This document shows positions 1-7,966 of a DNA stretch of 59,534 nucleotides, in pieces. Source of the DNA: an uncultured Nodularia sp. Lineage in GTDB: Bacteria; Cyanobacteriota; Cyanobacteriia; Cyanobacteriales; Nostocaceae. The number at the start of each line of letters is the position of its first letter. Within the stretch, counting starts at the first letter, position 1. The stretch is taken from assembly GCA_903911355.1 (NCBI GenBank), contig CAIWDD010000056.1, positions 1-59,534 of the forward strand. The letters run 5' to 3'. Both the position numbers and the translations under genes were made by a program. The notes under the pieces are model-generated. The model saw only the letters and a program-made list of their open reading frames with translations, was not told the origin of the DNA and searched no databases.

Positions 1-261
1 AATGATGCTGATGCTTACAGAAATCGCGGTGATGTTTACCGTAACCAGCAGAAATGGGATTTAGCATTGGCTGATTATAACAACGCTATTAAACTTAATC
101 CTAATTATGCTGAAGCTTACAACAATCGCGGTCTTGTTTACCTGAACCTACTAGACATCAAGAAAGCTAGGGAAAACTTCGTAAGAGCAGCGCAGTTATT
201 CCTCACTCAAGGTAATACCGCTGATTATCAAGATGTAATTAGGCTTTTAAACTCACTGTAG
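1..261 (+). CDS. TPR-repeat protein, C-terminal fragment (5' end outside window)
   Basis: The reading frame is open from base 1 to the TAA-type stop at 259-261, so only the last 86 codons or so are present. The visible residues form tetratricopeptide repeats: a helix with the pattern N-Y-A-E-A-Y-x-N-R-G followed by A-L-A-D-Y-x-x-A-I-x-L-N-P, repeated once. TPRs are 34-residue protein-binding repeats. The last ~25 residues form a final helix with a degenerate ending. What precedes the TPRs is unknown, so no specific function can be given. It is followed by an array of hairpin repeats and then by a protease/COP23/kinase cluster, with which TPR proteins could plausibly act; that link is inference. 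Confidence 0.8.
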   Translation, partial: NDADAYRNRGDVYRNQQKWDLALADYNNAIKLNPNYAEAYNNRGLVYLNLLDIKKARENFVRAAQLFLTQGNTADYQDVIRLLNSL

Positions 262-266
262 CTGCA

Positions 267-522
267 AGATCCCCGACTTCTCACATCATCACAGATAATC
301 TAGGATAATTTAGCTAGAAGTCGGGGATCTGGGTGACGTGGGAGGAGGTGTAAGATCCCCGACTTCTCTCCCAAATATTCAATAACTCCCTAGGTTATGG
401 AAGAAGTCGGGGATCTGGGTGACGTGGGAGGGGGCGTAAGATCCCCGACTTCTCTCCCAAATATTCAATAACTCCCTAGGTTATGGAAGAAGTCGGGGAT
501 CTGTGAGGTGGTTAAGATCCCC
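267..522. repeat. Array of three long hairpins of the GATCCCCGACTTCT family plus a stray half-site
   Basis: Three inverted repeats share the arms AGATCCCCGACTTCT / AGAAGTCGGGGATCT at about 267-330, 353-416 and 439-502. The second and third are near-identical including their loops, and are joined by a GGGTGACGTGGGAGG spacer. A lone half-site, AAGATCCCC, lies at 514-522. The array occupies the gap between the convergent TPR and protease genes, where it could end transcription from both sides. Relatives of the same repeat lie at 22509-22541, 43657-43843 and 51778-51806. Confidence 0.85.
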
Positions 523-551
523 ATAAAACTTATAAAACATCCTCTAACAAA

Positions 552-1361
552 CTATTTACCCCATTGGTCCCTCATGGGAACCGCCATGCTAGAACTAACT
601 ATTAATTTCTCCGTTGCGGAATCTGGTTTCTCTCCATCTTGATATAACTCCTGGGTTGGCCACAAAGGTTCACTTTGTAAACCATTTATTCCCACCACTT
701 CTCCTTTTGTATTTAATACCGGAGCGCCACTCATCCCCTTTCTCACCTCATTGGTATACCCAATTTGATATCCTCCCATCAAAGGCTTTTTCAGTAATAG
801 GGAAATCTTGCCAGATGTAAATATAAACTTATACCTTTTTTCTCTTTCAGTAATAAACCCACCTACAAACACCTTTTCATCTAACCGTAAACCCTCCCTA
901 TTGATTTTACCTCCCTTATACACTGCCTTATTTGCATCAAAGGTTAATATAGCAATATCATCATCCTCAAACCTATTATGTAATAAAGACACCCTACCCA
1001 TATATACCTTACCATCAGAAGTATGAATACTGTATGGTCCCTTGGCAGACCTCAATACATGACTATTAGTGATTACCCTATAAGTGTAATTGTCAGGGGA
1101 ACCATCCCTGATAATTGTTCCCGATCCAATCAAATTTTGAACTGAGCGCGGAGCAGTAATTCTAACGGTTATTTCCCGTGCTATATCTTCTATTTCCTTA
1201 TCAGTTTTATCACTTATTTTAGGCAATAGTATCGAACAAGAGGAACTCGTACAAGCATCGATCATACTAGCCTTAGCCAATACAATCAAACTAACCCCAA
1301 CTAGAGAAGCCAGTAACATTTTCATCATATAACCAAGTGCCTTGTTTCGATACCATGCCAT
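552..1361 (-). CDS. Secreted trypsin-like serine protease (S1 family)
   Basis: A 269-residue protein with an N-terminal hydrophobic segment (about residues 12-30, signal peptide or anchor) followed by a chymotrypsin-fold protease domain. The catalytic triad is visible: His101 in TNSHV, Asp135 in DDDIAIL and Ser211 in GMSGAP; the GxxxGINGL tail strand follows. This is the minimal trypsin domain, with no PDZ domain as in HtrA. The annotated ATG at 1359-1361 has no clear ribosome site; two adjacent ATGs at about 1323-1328 would shorten the leader and still leave a signal peptide. It follows the COP23 gene on the same strand after about 60 nt, so the two probably form one transcript. The substrate is unknown. 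A truncated paralogue lies at 3775. Confidence 0.85.
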   Translation of the reverse strand: MAWYRNKALGYMMKMLLASLVGVSLIVLAKASMIDACTSSSCSILLPKISDKTDKEIEDIAREITVRITAPRSVQNLIGSGTIIRDGSPDNYTYRVITNSHVLRSAKGPYSIHTSDGKVYMGRVSLLHNRFEDDDIAILTFDANKAVYKGGKINREGLRLDEKVFVGGFITEREKRYKFIFTSGKISLLLKKPLMGGYQIGYTNEVRKGMSGAPVLNTKGEVVGINGLQSEPLWPTQELYQDGEKPDSATEKLIVSSSMAVPMRDQWGK

Positions 1362-1424
1362 TTTTTTATACTCAAAAAAGATGAAACAAACCGCCTCTAG
1401 CCTCCAAGAGAAGATAAAAACGAC

Positions 1425-2012
1425 CTAAAAACGTGGAGTAAGAGTCTCCAGAGGTTTTACTCGGGTTTCAGGAGCAGCATTATTGTCGCAAAGTTCATCT
1501 ACCAAATTTCTCAAATTCCAAGAAGTATTTCCTTCTGTATCTTGACTCACGAAACAACCTTGACTAAGACGAATTGGCTCACTACTTGTACCCCGCCGCC
1601 AGGCTAAAATCGTATCTAGTACAGATACACTATCTTCACCTTTGCGGAGAGTTACCAGCAAGTTATCACCAGAACAACGTGTATTCTGTCTGTTGCTAAT
1701 ACATACTACTGGGTGGTTATTGACAGTACCTGTTTTTAAATGTACCTGTCCATTTTCATAAAAACGTTGTAAACGGTTAGATATAATTTCACAGCGTTTA
1801 CTCGCAGAATAATTGTGAAAATGCCGCTCCCAAATAATAAATGTTTCATTACCTCGAGCAGTGCGCACCTTAGTAACTGGTACACCTCCCTCCCTAGTGC
1901 AGAAAAACTTATTGTTCCCTGCAACACCAGGCTCACCAGAAACAAGAACCGCAGCGCCCACAGAGCCAACCATACTCAAAGCCAAAATGCTACTCTTTAA
2001 ACTCGGCTGCAT
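1425..2012 (-). CDS. COP23-domain secreted protein
   Basis: A protein of about 195 residues with a signal peptide (SILALSMVGSVGAAVLV) and a single domain that matches my memory of the COP23 family (circadian oscillating protein, 23 kDa): FFC near the mature N-terminus, an RGNETFIIWE strand, RCEIISNRLQ, a VCISN strand and a late cysteine pair. COP23 of Cyanothece is a membrane-associated protein with rhythmic expression and no known activity. I start it at ATG 2010-2012 because a strong AAGGAGG lies just upstream; an ATG at 2013-2015 is nearly equivalent, and the longer frame begins with a weak TTG. It sits upstream of the trypsin gene and divergent from the kinase, sharing a 190-nt promoter region. 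Confidence 0.75.
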   Translation of the reverse strand: MQPSLKSSILALSMVGSVGAAVLVSGEPGVAGNNKFFCTREGGVPVTKVRTARGNETFIIWERHFHNYSASKRCEIISNRLQRFYENGQVHLKTGTVNNHPVVCISNRQNTRCSGDNLLVTLRKGEDSVSVLDTILAWRRGTSSEPIRLSQGCFVSQDTEGNTSWNLRNLVDELCDNNAAPETRVKPLETLTPRF

Positions 2013-2144
2013 CATATCCTCCTTATCAAACAATTATTTCGATACCTTAAAACCCAATTAATCCGTCCAGAACATCGCCAGCATAACACCTTGACTGATA
2101 ATCTTCCACTTAGGTTCCAACACACAGCTAACCCCCAATATACC

Positions 2145-2160
2145 TATAATGCTGTATAAT
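2145..2160 (+). promoter_or_regulatory. Two -10-like boxes upstream of the Ser/Thr kinase
   Basis: TATAAT occurs at 2145-2150 and again at 2155-2160, 45-60 nt before the kinase ATG, within the AT-rich region shared by the two divergent units. No convincing -35 element is visible, so this is a weak promoter call. Confidence 0.35.
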
Positions 2161-2204
2161 ATTGTAAAAATTTAAAACCAACCTGATTTCTACCAAGTGG
2201 GATA

Positions 2205-3704
2205 ATGAACACAGTTACCGTCGGTCAAACAATCACCACGCCAGATAAAAGATATCAAATTATAGATCCGTGTCCCCTAGGTCGAGGAGGCTTTGGTATT
2301 ACCTTCAAAGCCAAAGAGCTTATAACTGAAAAAATATGTGTAATTAAACAATTTAAACCTGTTTCAACTTCAAAAGAAGTATGGGAAATAGGACTGAATT
2401 TATTTAATCGAGAAGCCGAAAAGCTGGGAAAATTACAACACAACCAAATACCAAAACTCATTGACCACTTTGACCAGGAAGGAGAATATTATTTAGTACA
2501 AGAATATATAGAAGGTCATGACTTAACAGAAGAAATAACACAAGGCATCAAAGACGAAGTATACGTAAATAGAATTCTACAAGACATACTAGAAGTCTTG
2601 AGCTTTTTGCATAATAATGGGTTAATTCATCGAGACCTTAAACCGTCTAATATACGTAGACGTAAAAACGATAATAAAATAGTCTTAATTGACTTCGGTT
2701 CAGTAAAAGAAGCAATTAGTCAAACCCAAATACAAAATAGTAACCAGCTCCAGACACGGATCTACAGTCCCGGTTACACACCTCCAGAACAAAAAGACGG
2801 TAAGTCCTACTTCAGCAGTGATATTCATGCTGTGGGAGTAATTGCTATCCAAGCATTAACAGGTAAACCCATTAACTCACCTATTTTTATCCATCCTAAC
2901 GGTAATAATGGTAATCAATCTAACGAAACCCTTGACTGGCATAGATATGCTCCAAAGATCAGCCAAGGATTATCAGACATAATTGATAAAATGGTGATGA
3001 CAAACCACAGGAAGCGTTATCAGACAGCCCAAGAGGCACTAGAAGCAATTAGATCCATGCTTCCATCCCCACCTCCCTCTCCACCACTAACCCCTCCCGA
3101 ACCTCCTACCAATATAATAGGAAACAGAAAAGATCATATAAAGCGTCGAATTATAGTTGTTAGCGGCATAGGTATAAGTGTCATCATCGCCATACTTTTC
3201 ATGGATGCAATTATTAGATTCATAACGTCAAATATTGTCAATTCACCACCCACCCTTAATAAACAGTATGCAGAAAATAATATTAAAATTGCCTATTCCG
3301 ACCAATGGGACTATAAACCACAATCATTTGATACACACTTGGTAGAATTCATACCCAAGCAGAGCGAATCAAAAGATTGTACATCCAAAATATTCATTAG
3401 CAGACAAGAACTACCAACACCCTTATCTGTAGATGAATATAAAAGAAAAGTACAAGAGCAAATCGAACAGAACAATAAAATAGAAATCCAAGACGAGACC
3501 AAAGGTAACACCCTTCTAGCCAAAAAATCAGCATATAAACTGAGTTACACCATGAGAGAAAACCAATGTGAATTTCAAATATTAGAAACAGGAACTGTTC
3601 ATGACAGCAAAGGATATTACATAACCTATAAAGGCGTACAAGGGGAGTATCAAAAATATTTACCCACCCTAGAAGCCATGATAGATACCTTTAAGATAGA
3701 GTAA
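2205..3704 (+). CDS. Membrane-anchored Hanks-type serine/threonine protein kinase
   Basis: A 499-residue protein. Residues ~18-280 form a protein kinase domain with all key motifs: glycine loop GRGGFGITF (27-35), Lys48 in VIKQF, Glu70, HRDLKPSN (142-149) and DFG (163-165), with YTPPEQ in the activation-segment region. The kinase should therefore be active. A proline-rich linker (about 288-302) leads to a single membrane span (about 317-338) and a C-terminal domain of ~150 residues outside the cytoplasm. That domain has a signature of the PsbP/Mog1 type (IKIAYSDQWDYK, then YPTLEAMIDTFKI-like ending); I hold this fold assignment loosely. The layout is that of a one-component receptor kinase. 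It is followed after 70 nt by a truncated trypsin-like gene and is divergent from the COP23-trypsin pair. Confidence 0.88.
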   Translation: MNTVTVGQTITTPDKRYQIIDPCPLGRGGFGITFKAKELITEKICVIKQFKPVSTSKEVWEIGLNLFNREAEKLGKLQHNQIPKLIDHFDQEGEYYLVQEYIEGHDLTEEITQGIKDEVYVNRILQDILEVLSFLHNNGLIHRDLKPSNIRRRKNDNKIVLIDFGSVKEAISQTQIQNSNQLQTRIYSPGYTPPEQKDGKSYFSSDIHAVGVIAIQALTGKPINSPIFIHPNGNNGNQSNETLDWHRYAPKISQGLSDIIDKMVMTNHRKRYQTAQEALEAIRSMLPSPPPSPPLTPPEPPTNIIGNRKDHIKRRIIVVSGIGISVIIAILFMDAIIRFITSNIVNSPPTLNKQYAENNIKIAYSDQWDYKPQSFDTHLVEFIPKQSESKDCTSKIFISRQELPTPLSVDEYKRKVQEQIEQNNKIEIQDETKGNTLLAKKSAYKLSYTMRENQCEFQILETGTVHDSKGYYITYKGVQGEYQKYLPTLEAMIDTFKIE

Positions 3705-3774
3705 TAAAGTCATAGTGCTTATTTGCAGAAAATGACTAGACTATACTGACAAAAAAACCGACCACCCCCAGGAG

Positions 3775-4062
3775 ATGAAGACTCAAAAGTTTACCCAGCT
3801 GGTTATTATCGGGATTATTGTTGCTTTTATTACCTTTAACTCCAGTATTACCCCGGCACTTGCACCAAAAGAAATTGCGGATATTGCCACCCAGGTAACC
3901 GTTCGTATTACAGGTGTTAGCAACGGTTCTGGCGTTATCATTGGCAGAAATGGCAACACTTACACTGTATTAACCAATTCCCATGTGTTCCAGGATAAAG
4001 GTAAATTTGAAATCATTACCCACGATGGGAGAAAACATCAATCCTCCTGTCAAGACATGTGA
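3775..4062 (+). pseudogene. Truncated trypsin-like protease (N-terminal third only)
   Basis: A 95-residue frame begins with a signal peptide (VIIGIIVAFITFNSS, ending near PALA) and continues as a trypsin-like domain, with VTVRI, GSGVIIG and the catalytic-histidine motif LTNSHV, then stops about ten residues after a HDGRKH strand. The Asp and Ser of the triad are absent, and the glycerate kinase gene on the other strand ends only 8 nt further on, so there is no room for the rest. It resembles the intact protease at 552-1361 (same IADIAxxVTVRIT lead-in), so it is probably a broken paralogue. A short secreted product is possible but could not be a protease. GGAG lies directly against the ATG, too close for a good ribosome site. 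Confidence 0.75.
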
Positions 4063-4069
4063 TTGGGTT

Positions 4070-5032
4070 TCATATTATATTATTAACTTTTTTAGCACTG
4101 TACCTTAACTGGGGATAAACTCCCTCCACGCTGTGATCAGAATTAATCGTAATGACTAAATCAACCCCTGTAGGCGATTCCACCAACGGCCTGATGAATA
4201 ATTCCGGGTGCAGCGATCGCCAAAAATATTTGACAAATTCCTCAATCTGTGCATTTGACATCCCCCCTCTGCCAGTAGCGATCATTTGTTGTTCTGCTTG
4301 TTGCCGCCAGGTCAGGGAATAACGGTAATCAGTGGGATATAGTATAATTAAACTGTCCAATCGTTCCCACAGTGGTAGATAATCACTCAGTCGCTGATTC
4401 ATGTCACGAGCAAATACTCGATCCTCCTCTGTAACAATGGGCGGCGGTGCATGATTAAATACATCTGTATCAATTGGCCGCACCCCCACAAACCAACCTT
4501 CAAACAGGACAATATCAATATTTTCTACGATTTCTGGGGCAGTGCGATCGCCAGCACCATTGTATGCCGATTTATCAAAGCGGGGAATACTCACCGGACT
4601 TGCGCCCTGACGAATTTGATCTAGGACTTTTAAGCCTAAATCTAGATCATGGGTTCCCGGTGGCCCCCGCCAAATTAACCGGGGGTCTTGCTGAGTTAAA
4701 ATTAGGCGATCGCCGTAAGTTTTATACAAGTCATCTAACGATAAACTCACAGTCCGATATCCCAACTCCTGGAGAAGCTTGCACAGTACCTGGCACATTG
4801 TGGTTTTACCGGTACCTTGTCCCCCTAAAATTCCCTGAATTAGGGGTCGTCCCAAGGCCTGGCGATGGGAAGCTAATTTCATACTTAATGGTAGCCATAA
4901 GTCCCACAACAGGGCTAACATTGTTTCTGGTGGCTGATTCAGGTGGGTTTGGCAGAATTGGTGAAAAGTTGGTAGCACACAGTTGAGTAAACTTGCTTTT
5001 GTGGGATTTACTTCAGCTTCCCAAAAATTCAT
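4070..5032 (-). CDS. glxK: D-glycerate 3-kinase (photorespiratory, plant/cyanobacterial type)
   Basis: A 320-residue P-loop kinase: GGQGTGKTT at residues ~70-78, LSLDDLYKT as the substrate-lid region, RGPPGTHDL and VLFEGWFVGV. These are hallmarks of the plant/cyanobacterial glycerate kinase (GLYK), distantly related to uridine and phosphoribulokinases. It phosphorylates D-glycerate to 3-phosphoglycerate, the last step of photorespiratory salvage, in the cytoplasm. The symbol glxK is used in many cyanobacterial genomes, although bacterial GlxK/GarK is an unrelated fold. It starts 2 nt after the stop of the upstream ycf20-like gene, which indicates translational coupling. Length is normal for the family. 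Confidence 0.85.
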   Translation of the reverse strand: MNFWEAEVNPTKASLLNCVLPTFHQFCQTHLNQPPETMLALLWDLWLPLSMKLASHRQALGRPLIQGILGGQGTGKTTMCQVLCKLLQELGYRTVSLSLDDLYKTYGDRLILTQQDPRLIWRGPPGTHDLDLGLKVLDQIRQGASPVSIPRFDKSAYNGAGDRTAPEIVENIDIVLFEGWFVGVRPIDTDVFNHAPPPIVTEEDRVFARDMNQRLSDYLPLWERLDSLIILYPTDYRYSLTWRQQAEQQMIATGRGGMSNAQIEEFVKYFWRSLHPELFIRPLVESPTGVDLVITINSDHSVEGVYPQLRYSAKKVNNII

Positions 5033-5034
5033 AA

Positions 5035-5367
5035 TTAGGAACCCAGTTTAAAGGACTCGACAAACATACTATATGTAAAACCGACCTTGAGAACGTTGAG
5101 CGATTCTACCAAGAGCGAGGGTTTCGCCAAAAACCTGCGGCTATAAAATATTCTGCTAGTCACCTCTGTGAGTACCACAAGAATACTGGCCATGACAATA
5201 TCTAACGTACCTCTTTGTCCAGCTATAGTAGAAATTGCTGTTCCCAGGAAAAAACCAAAAAAGAAGTTAATCAATAGTAAGGATAAACGTCGCCAAGGAT
5301 TTAAGAACCATTGCCCCAAACGGCCAGCAATGGTATCGAATAAATTAGTTAAACGAGTGTTTTGCAT
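5035..5367 (-). CDS. ycf20: Ycf20-like membrane protein (DUF565)
   Basis: A small protein of 110 residues with two or three hydrophobic helices (about 27-50, 57-70 and a weaker C-terminal one) and a NPWRRLSLLLINFFFGFFLG block typical of Ycf20/DUF565 proteins of cyanobacteria and plastids. In algae, Ycf20 homologues are needed for non-photochemical quenching; the bacterial role is not established. It lies directly upstream of glxK with only 2 nt between the stop and the next ATG, so the two should be co-transcribed. Confidence 0.8.
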   Translation of the reverse strand: MQNTRLTNLFDTIAGRLGQWFLNPWRRLSLLLINFFFGFFLGTAISTIAGQRGTLDIVMASILVVLTEVTSRIFYSRRFLAKPSLLVESLNVLKVGFTYSMFVESFKLGS

Positions 5368-5473
5368 TAATAACCAGGGGAGTGGGTGCCAAACAGTTAC
5401 ATTTTACAGCCTCAGAGAATAGGCTAGTATTTGGTAAAGTCTAAACAAAATATTATTACTAACCATTATCAAC

Positions 5474-6067
5474 ATGAAATTGACAGCATATCGTAACGCT
5501 GCTATTACAATTTGTACTTTGGGTCTGCTGGGATTCATGGTGGGATGCTGGGAAATCAGTGTGTCCTTTGAGTCAACTGACCATATGAATCTACCTGCTT
5601 CTGACGTCCTAGATCCAGATGTAATTTCAGTCCCACCCGTCCTAAATCAAACAGTCACTTCTACTACCGTCGGTTCGGAAACTACCCAAGCCAATAAAAT
5701 CGGACTCAACAATACTCACATCTTGGCAGATAGCCAAGGCTCAACTGCTAATACCAACCATCAAGGCAGTTTACGCATGAGCAATCAAACAAATCAGCCG
5801 GTGCGCCTGGCTTTACTGGCGCGACAGCCACAGGTGACCACCTCCGTTGTTCCAGCCCATTGGGATTTTGATCCCCAAGAAGGTAGTGAACAGGGGTTGA
5901 TTCTGTCCTTACCTAATGAGAATCTCAAGTTGGAAAACGGAGATGTGATAGTTGCCTTTGCACAAGACGGTTCTCGGCGTTACTGGGGACCATATGTAGT
6001 TGGGGAAACCTCTTGGCCGCAATGGAACACTGAAAATCGAGAATGGTTATTAGTACTGACTCCTTGA
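5474..6067 (+). CDS. Putative lipoprotein of unknown function
   Basis: A 197-residue protein whose N-terminus has a basic start, a hydrophobic stretch and Cys25 in the context FMVGC, an imperfect lipobox (Met rather than Leu at -3). Mature residues ~26-110 are Ser/Thr/Asn-rich and look disordered. The C-terminal part (about 115-197) has a compact folded pattern, with VRLALLARQPQ, SVVPAHWDFDPQEGS, GDVIVAFAQDGSRRYWGPYVVGET and a final WLLVLTP strand. I recognise no family with a known function. It lies about 70 nt upstream of the GT39 glycosyltransferase on the same strand, so it may serve the same envelope pathway. Confidence 0.7.
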   Translation: MKLTAYRNAAITICTLGLLGFMVGCWEISVSFESTDHMNLPASDVLDPDVISVPPVLNQTVTSTTVGSETTQANKIGLNNTHILADSQGSTANTNHQGSLRMSNQTNQPVRLALLARQPQVTTSVVPAHWDFDPQEGSEQGLILSLPNENLKLENGDVIVAFAQDGSRRYWGPYVVGETSWPQWNTENREWLLVLTP

Positions 6068-6136
6068 GGGCAGTTAATTTCCTATTCCCCAGGGTCTCAC
6101 CCAGAAAAAAATATAAGTACTTGTGACTAATAAATA

Positions 6137-7966
6137 ATGAGGATAAAACTGACTATTCCGAATACTGTGAACAACTGGTACAAAAATCTACTCAAAAGTC
6201 CAGTTTTGCCTGTGACTATACTAATTTTGATTGCTGGGCTGGCTTATGGGTGGAACTTGGGGAGTGTGGGCTTGATTGATGAAACAGAGCCACTGTTTGC
6301 TGAAGCTTCCCGTCAAATGTTGGTTACAGGTGATTGGATTACCCCCATTTTTAACGGCGAAACTCGTTTTGATAAACCAGCTTTAATTTACTGGTGTCAA
6401 GCGATCGCCTATATAATTATCGGGGTAAATGAGTGGTCAGTGCGGCTACCTTCAGCCATGGCCGCCGTAGGAGTCATCGGTTTAACTTTTTACACTGTAC
6501 ATTGGTATTTCTCCCAAAAAGACCAATTAGAGCAGGTTTCACAGCCGACTCGGCGCAACTTCACAGCAATGCTTGCAGCCGCCATGGTAGCACTCAGTCC
6601 TGAGATGATTGTCTGGGGAAGAACCGGTGTGTCAGATATGATGCTGACTGGGTGCATGGCATCAGCATTATTATGTTTTTTTCTAGGGTATGCTAGTCAG
6701 CAACAACAACAGGCACAATTCCCTTTATCTCTATTCCCCAACTCGTGGTATTTAGCTTGTTACGTCTTAATTGCTGGGGCGATTTTGAGTAAAGGTCCTG
6801 TAGGAATTGTTTTACCCGTACTCATTATCGGCGCATTTATTATCTATGTCGGCAACATCCGCCAAGTCTTAAAAGAAATGCGTATCTTCACGGGGCTGCT
6901 GATTATTTACGGTTTATCAGCCCCCTGGTATCTCTTAGTCAGCTGGCGTAATGGTTGGGATTACATCAATTCCTTTTTTGTCTATCACAATGTAGAACGT
7001 TTTACAAAGGTAGTTAATGGTCACTCCGCTCCTTGGTATTTCTACTTCCTAGTAGTATTACTCGGATTTGCGCCCTACTCAGTGTATTTACCCGCTGCAA
7101 TGGCTAGAACCAGATTTTGGCAGCGATCGCACTGGAGGAATTGCCAAGAACGCTCTCAACAATTCGGTTTATTTGCCTGTATCTGGTTTATTACTATCTT
7201 TGGGTTTTTTTATACTTCTGTCACTAAACTTCCCAGTTATCTACTGCCTTTAATGCCCGCCGTAGCTATTTTAATAGCATTATTATGGAGTGATTTTTTC
7301 CCCGAAAACAAGTCAGATATCCCCAGCGCCTCTTCTGTTCTCAAAATCAGTGCTTGGAGTAATGTGATTTTAGCCACAGTATTGGCAGTGGCACTATTTT
7401 GGATTACTCATTTAATGGATCATAATTCAGTTGCGCCCGGCTTCCTCCTAATGATTCAAAAGGCAGGTTTACCAACACTAGGGGGAATAATTTGGTTTTT
7501 GGGGGCGCTCCTGATTGGCGCTTTAATTATCGGTCGCCGTTGGCACAGTATTATTAGCGCAAATTTACTGATTTTTACAGCCACCTTGATCATTGTCTTA
7601 ATGCCAGCTTTATTCTTGATGGATCAACAGCGTCAGCAACCTTTGAGGGACCTATCTGCCCTTGTGGTGGCACAGAAACATATACCTGTATCAGATGAGG
7701 AATTAGTTATGGTGGGCTTCAAAAAACCAAGTGTAGCATTTTATACTCAAAAACCGGTAAATTATATCCATCAGCCAAAAGATGCTGTAGAGTATATTCA
7801 AAAACGAACTTCTCAGCCAGCAAAACAGCCTTCAATGCTTGTGATAGCCTCACAGCAAGACCTTGAAAAAATGGACTTGCAACCCGGTACTTACAATATT
7901 TTAGGCACTAGAGACAGTTATCAGTTAATTCGAGTTTCTTTGTTAGCTGTTAAACCCAAGGCTTGA
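6137..7966 (+). CDS. GT39-family membrane glycosyltransferase (ArnT/PMT-like)
   Basis: A 609-residue polytopic membrane protein. The first span (about 22-42) is followed by the periplasmic acidic motif LIDETEPLFAEA (catalytic-type Asp48), then GDWITP, FDKPALIYW and SVRLPSA, the family pattern of dolichyl/undecaprenyl-phosphate-sugar transferases such as ArnT and PMT. Ten or more hydrophobic segments follow, then a soluble C-terminal domain from ~520. Such enzymes take a sugar from a polyprenyl-phosphate carrier and attach it to lipid A, protein or glycan; the acceptor here cannot be told. The last 46 nt of the gene overlap tail to tail with the 3' end of the hybrid kinase gene on the other strand. 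Confidence 0.85.
   Translation: MRIKLTIPNTVNNWYKNLLKSPVLPVTILILIAGLAYGWNLGSVGLIDETEPLFAEASRQMLVTGDWITPIFNGETRFDKPALIYWCQAIAYIIIGVNEWSVRLPSAMAAVGVIGLTFYTVHWYFSQKDQLEQVSQPTRRNFTAMLAAAMVALSPEMIVWGRTGVSDMMLTGCMASALLCFFLGYASQQQQQAQFPLSLFPNSWYLACYVLIAGAILSKGPVGIVLPVLIIGAFIIYVGNIRQVLKEMRIFTGLLIIYGLSAPWYLLVSWRNGWDYINSFFVYHNVERFTKVVNGHSAPWYFYFLVVLLGFAPYSVYLPAAMARTRFWQRSHWRNCQERSQQFGLFACIWFITIFGFFYTSVTKLPSYLLPLMPAVAILIALLWSDFFPENKSDIPSASSVLKISAWSNVILATVLAVALFWITHLMDHNSVAPGFLLMIQKAGLPTLGGIIWFLGALLIGALIIGRRWHSIISANLLIFTATLIIVLMPALFLMDQQRQQPLRDLSALVVAQKHIPVSDEELVMVGFKKPSVAFYTQKPVNYIHQPKDAVEYIQKRTSQPAKQPSMLVIASQQDLEKMDLQPGTYNILGTRDSYQLIRVSLLAVKPKA

Noticed and set aside
4474-4986. 170-codon plus-strand frame inside the glycerate kinase gene
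   Set aside because: It is antisense to a clearly conserved kinase with P-loop and family motifs, and resembles no protein.
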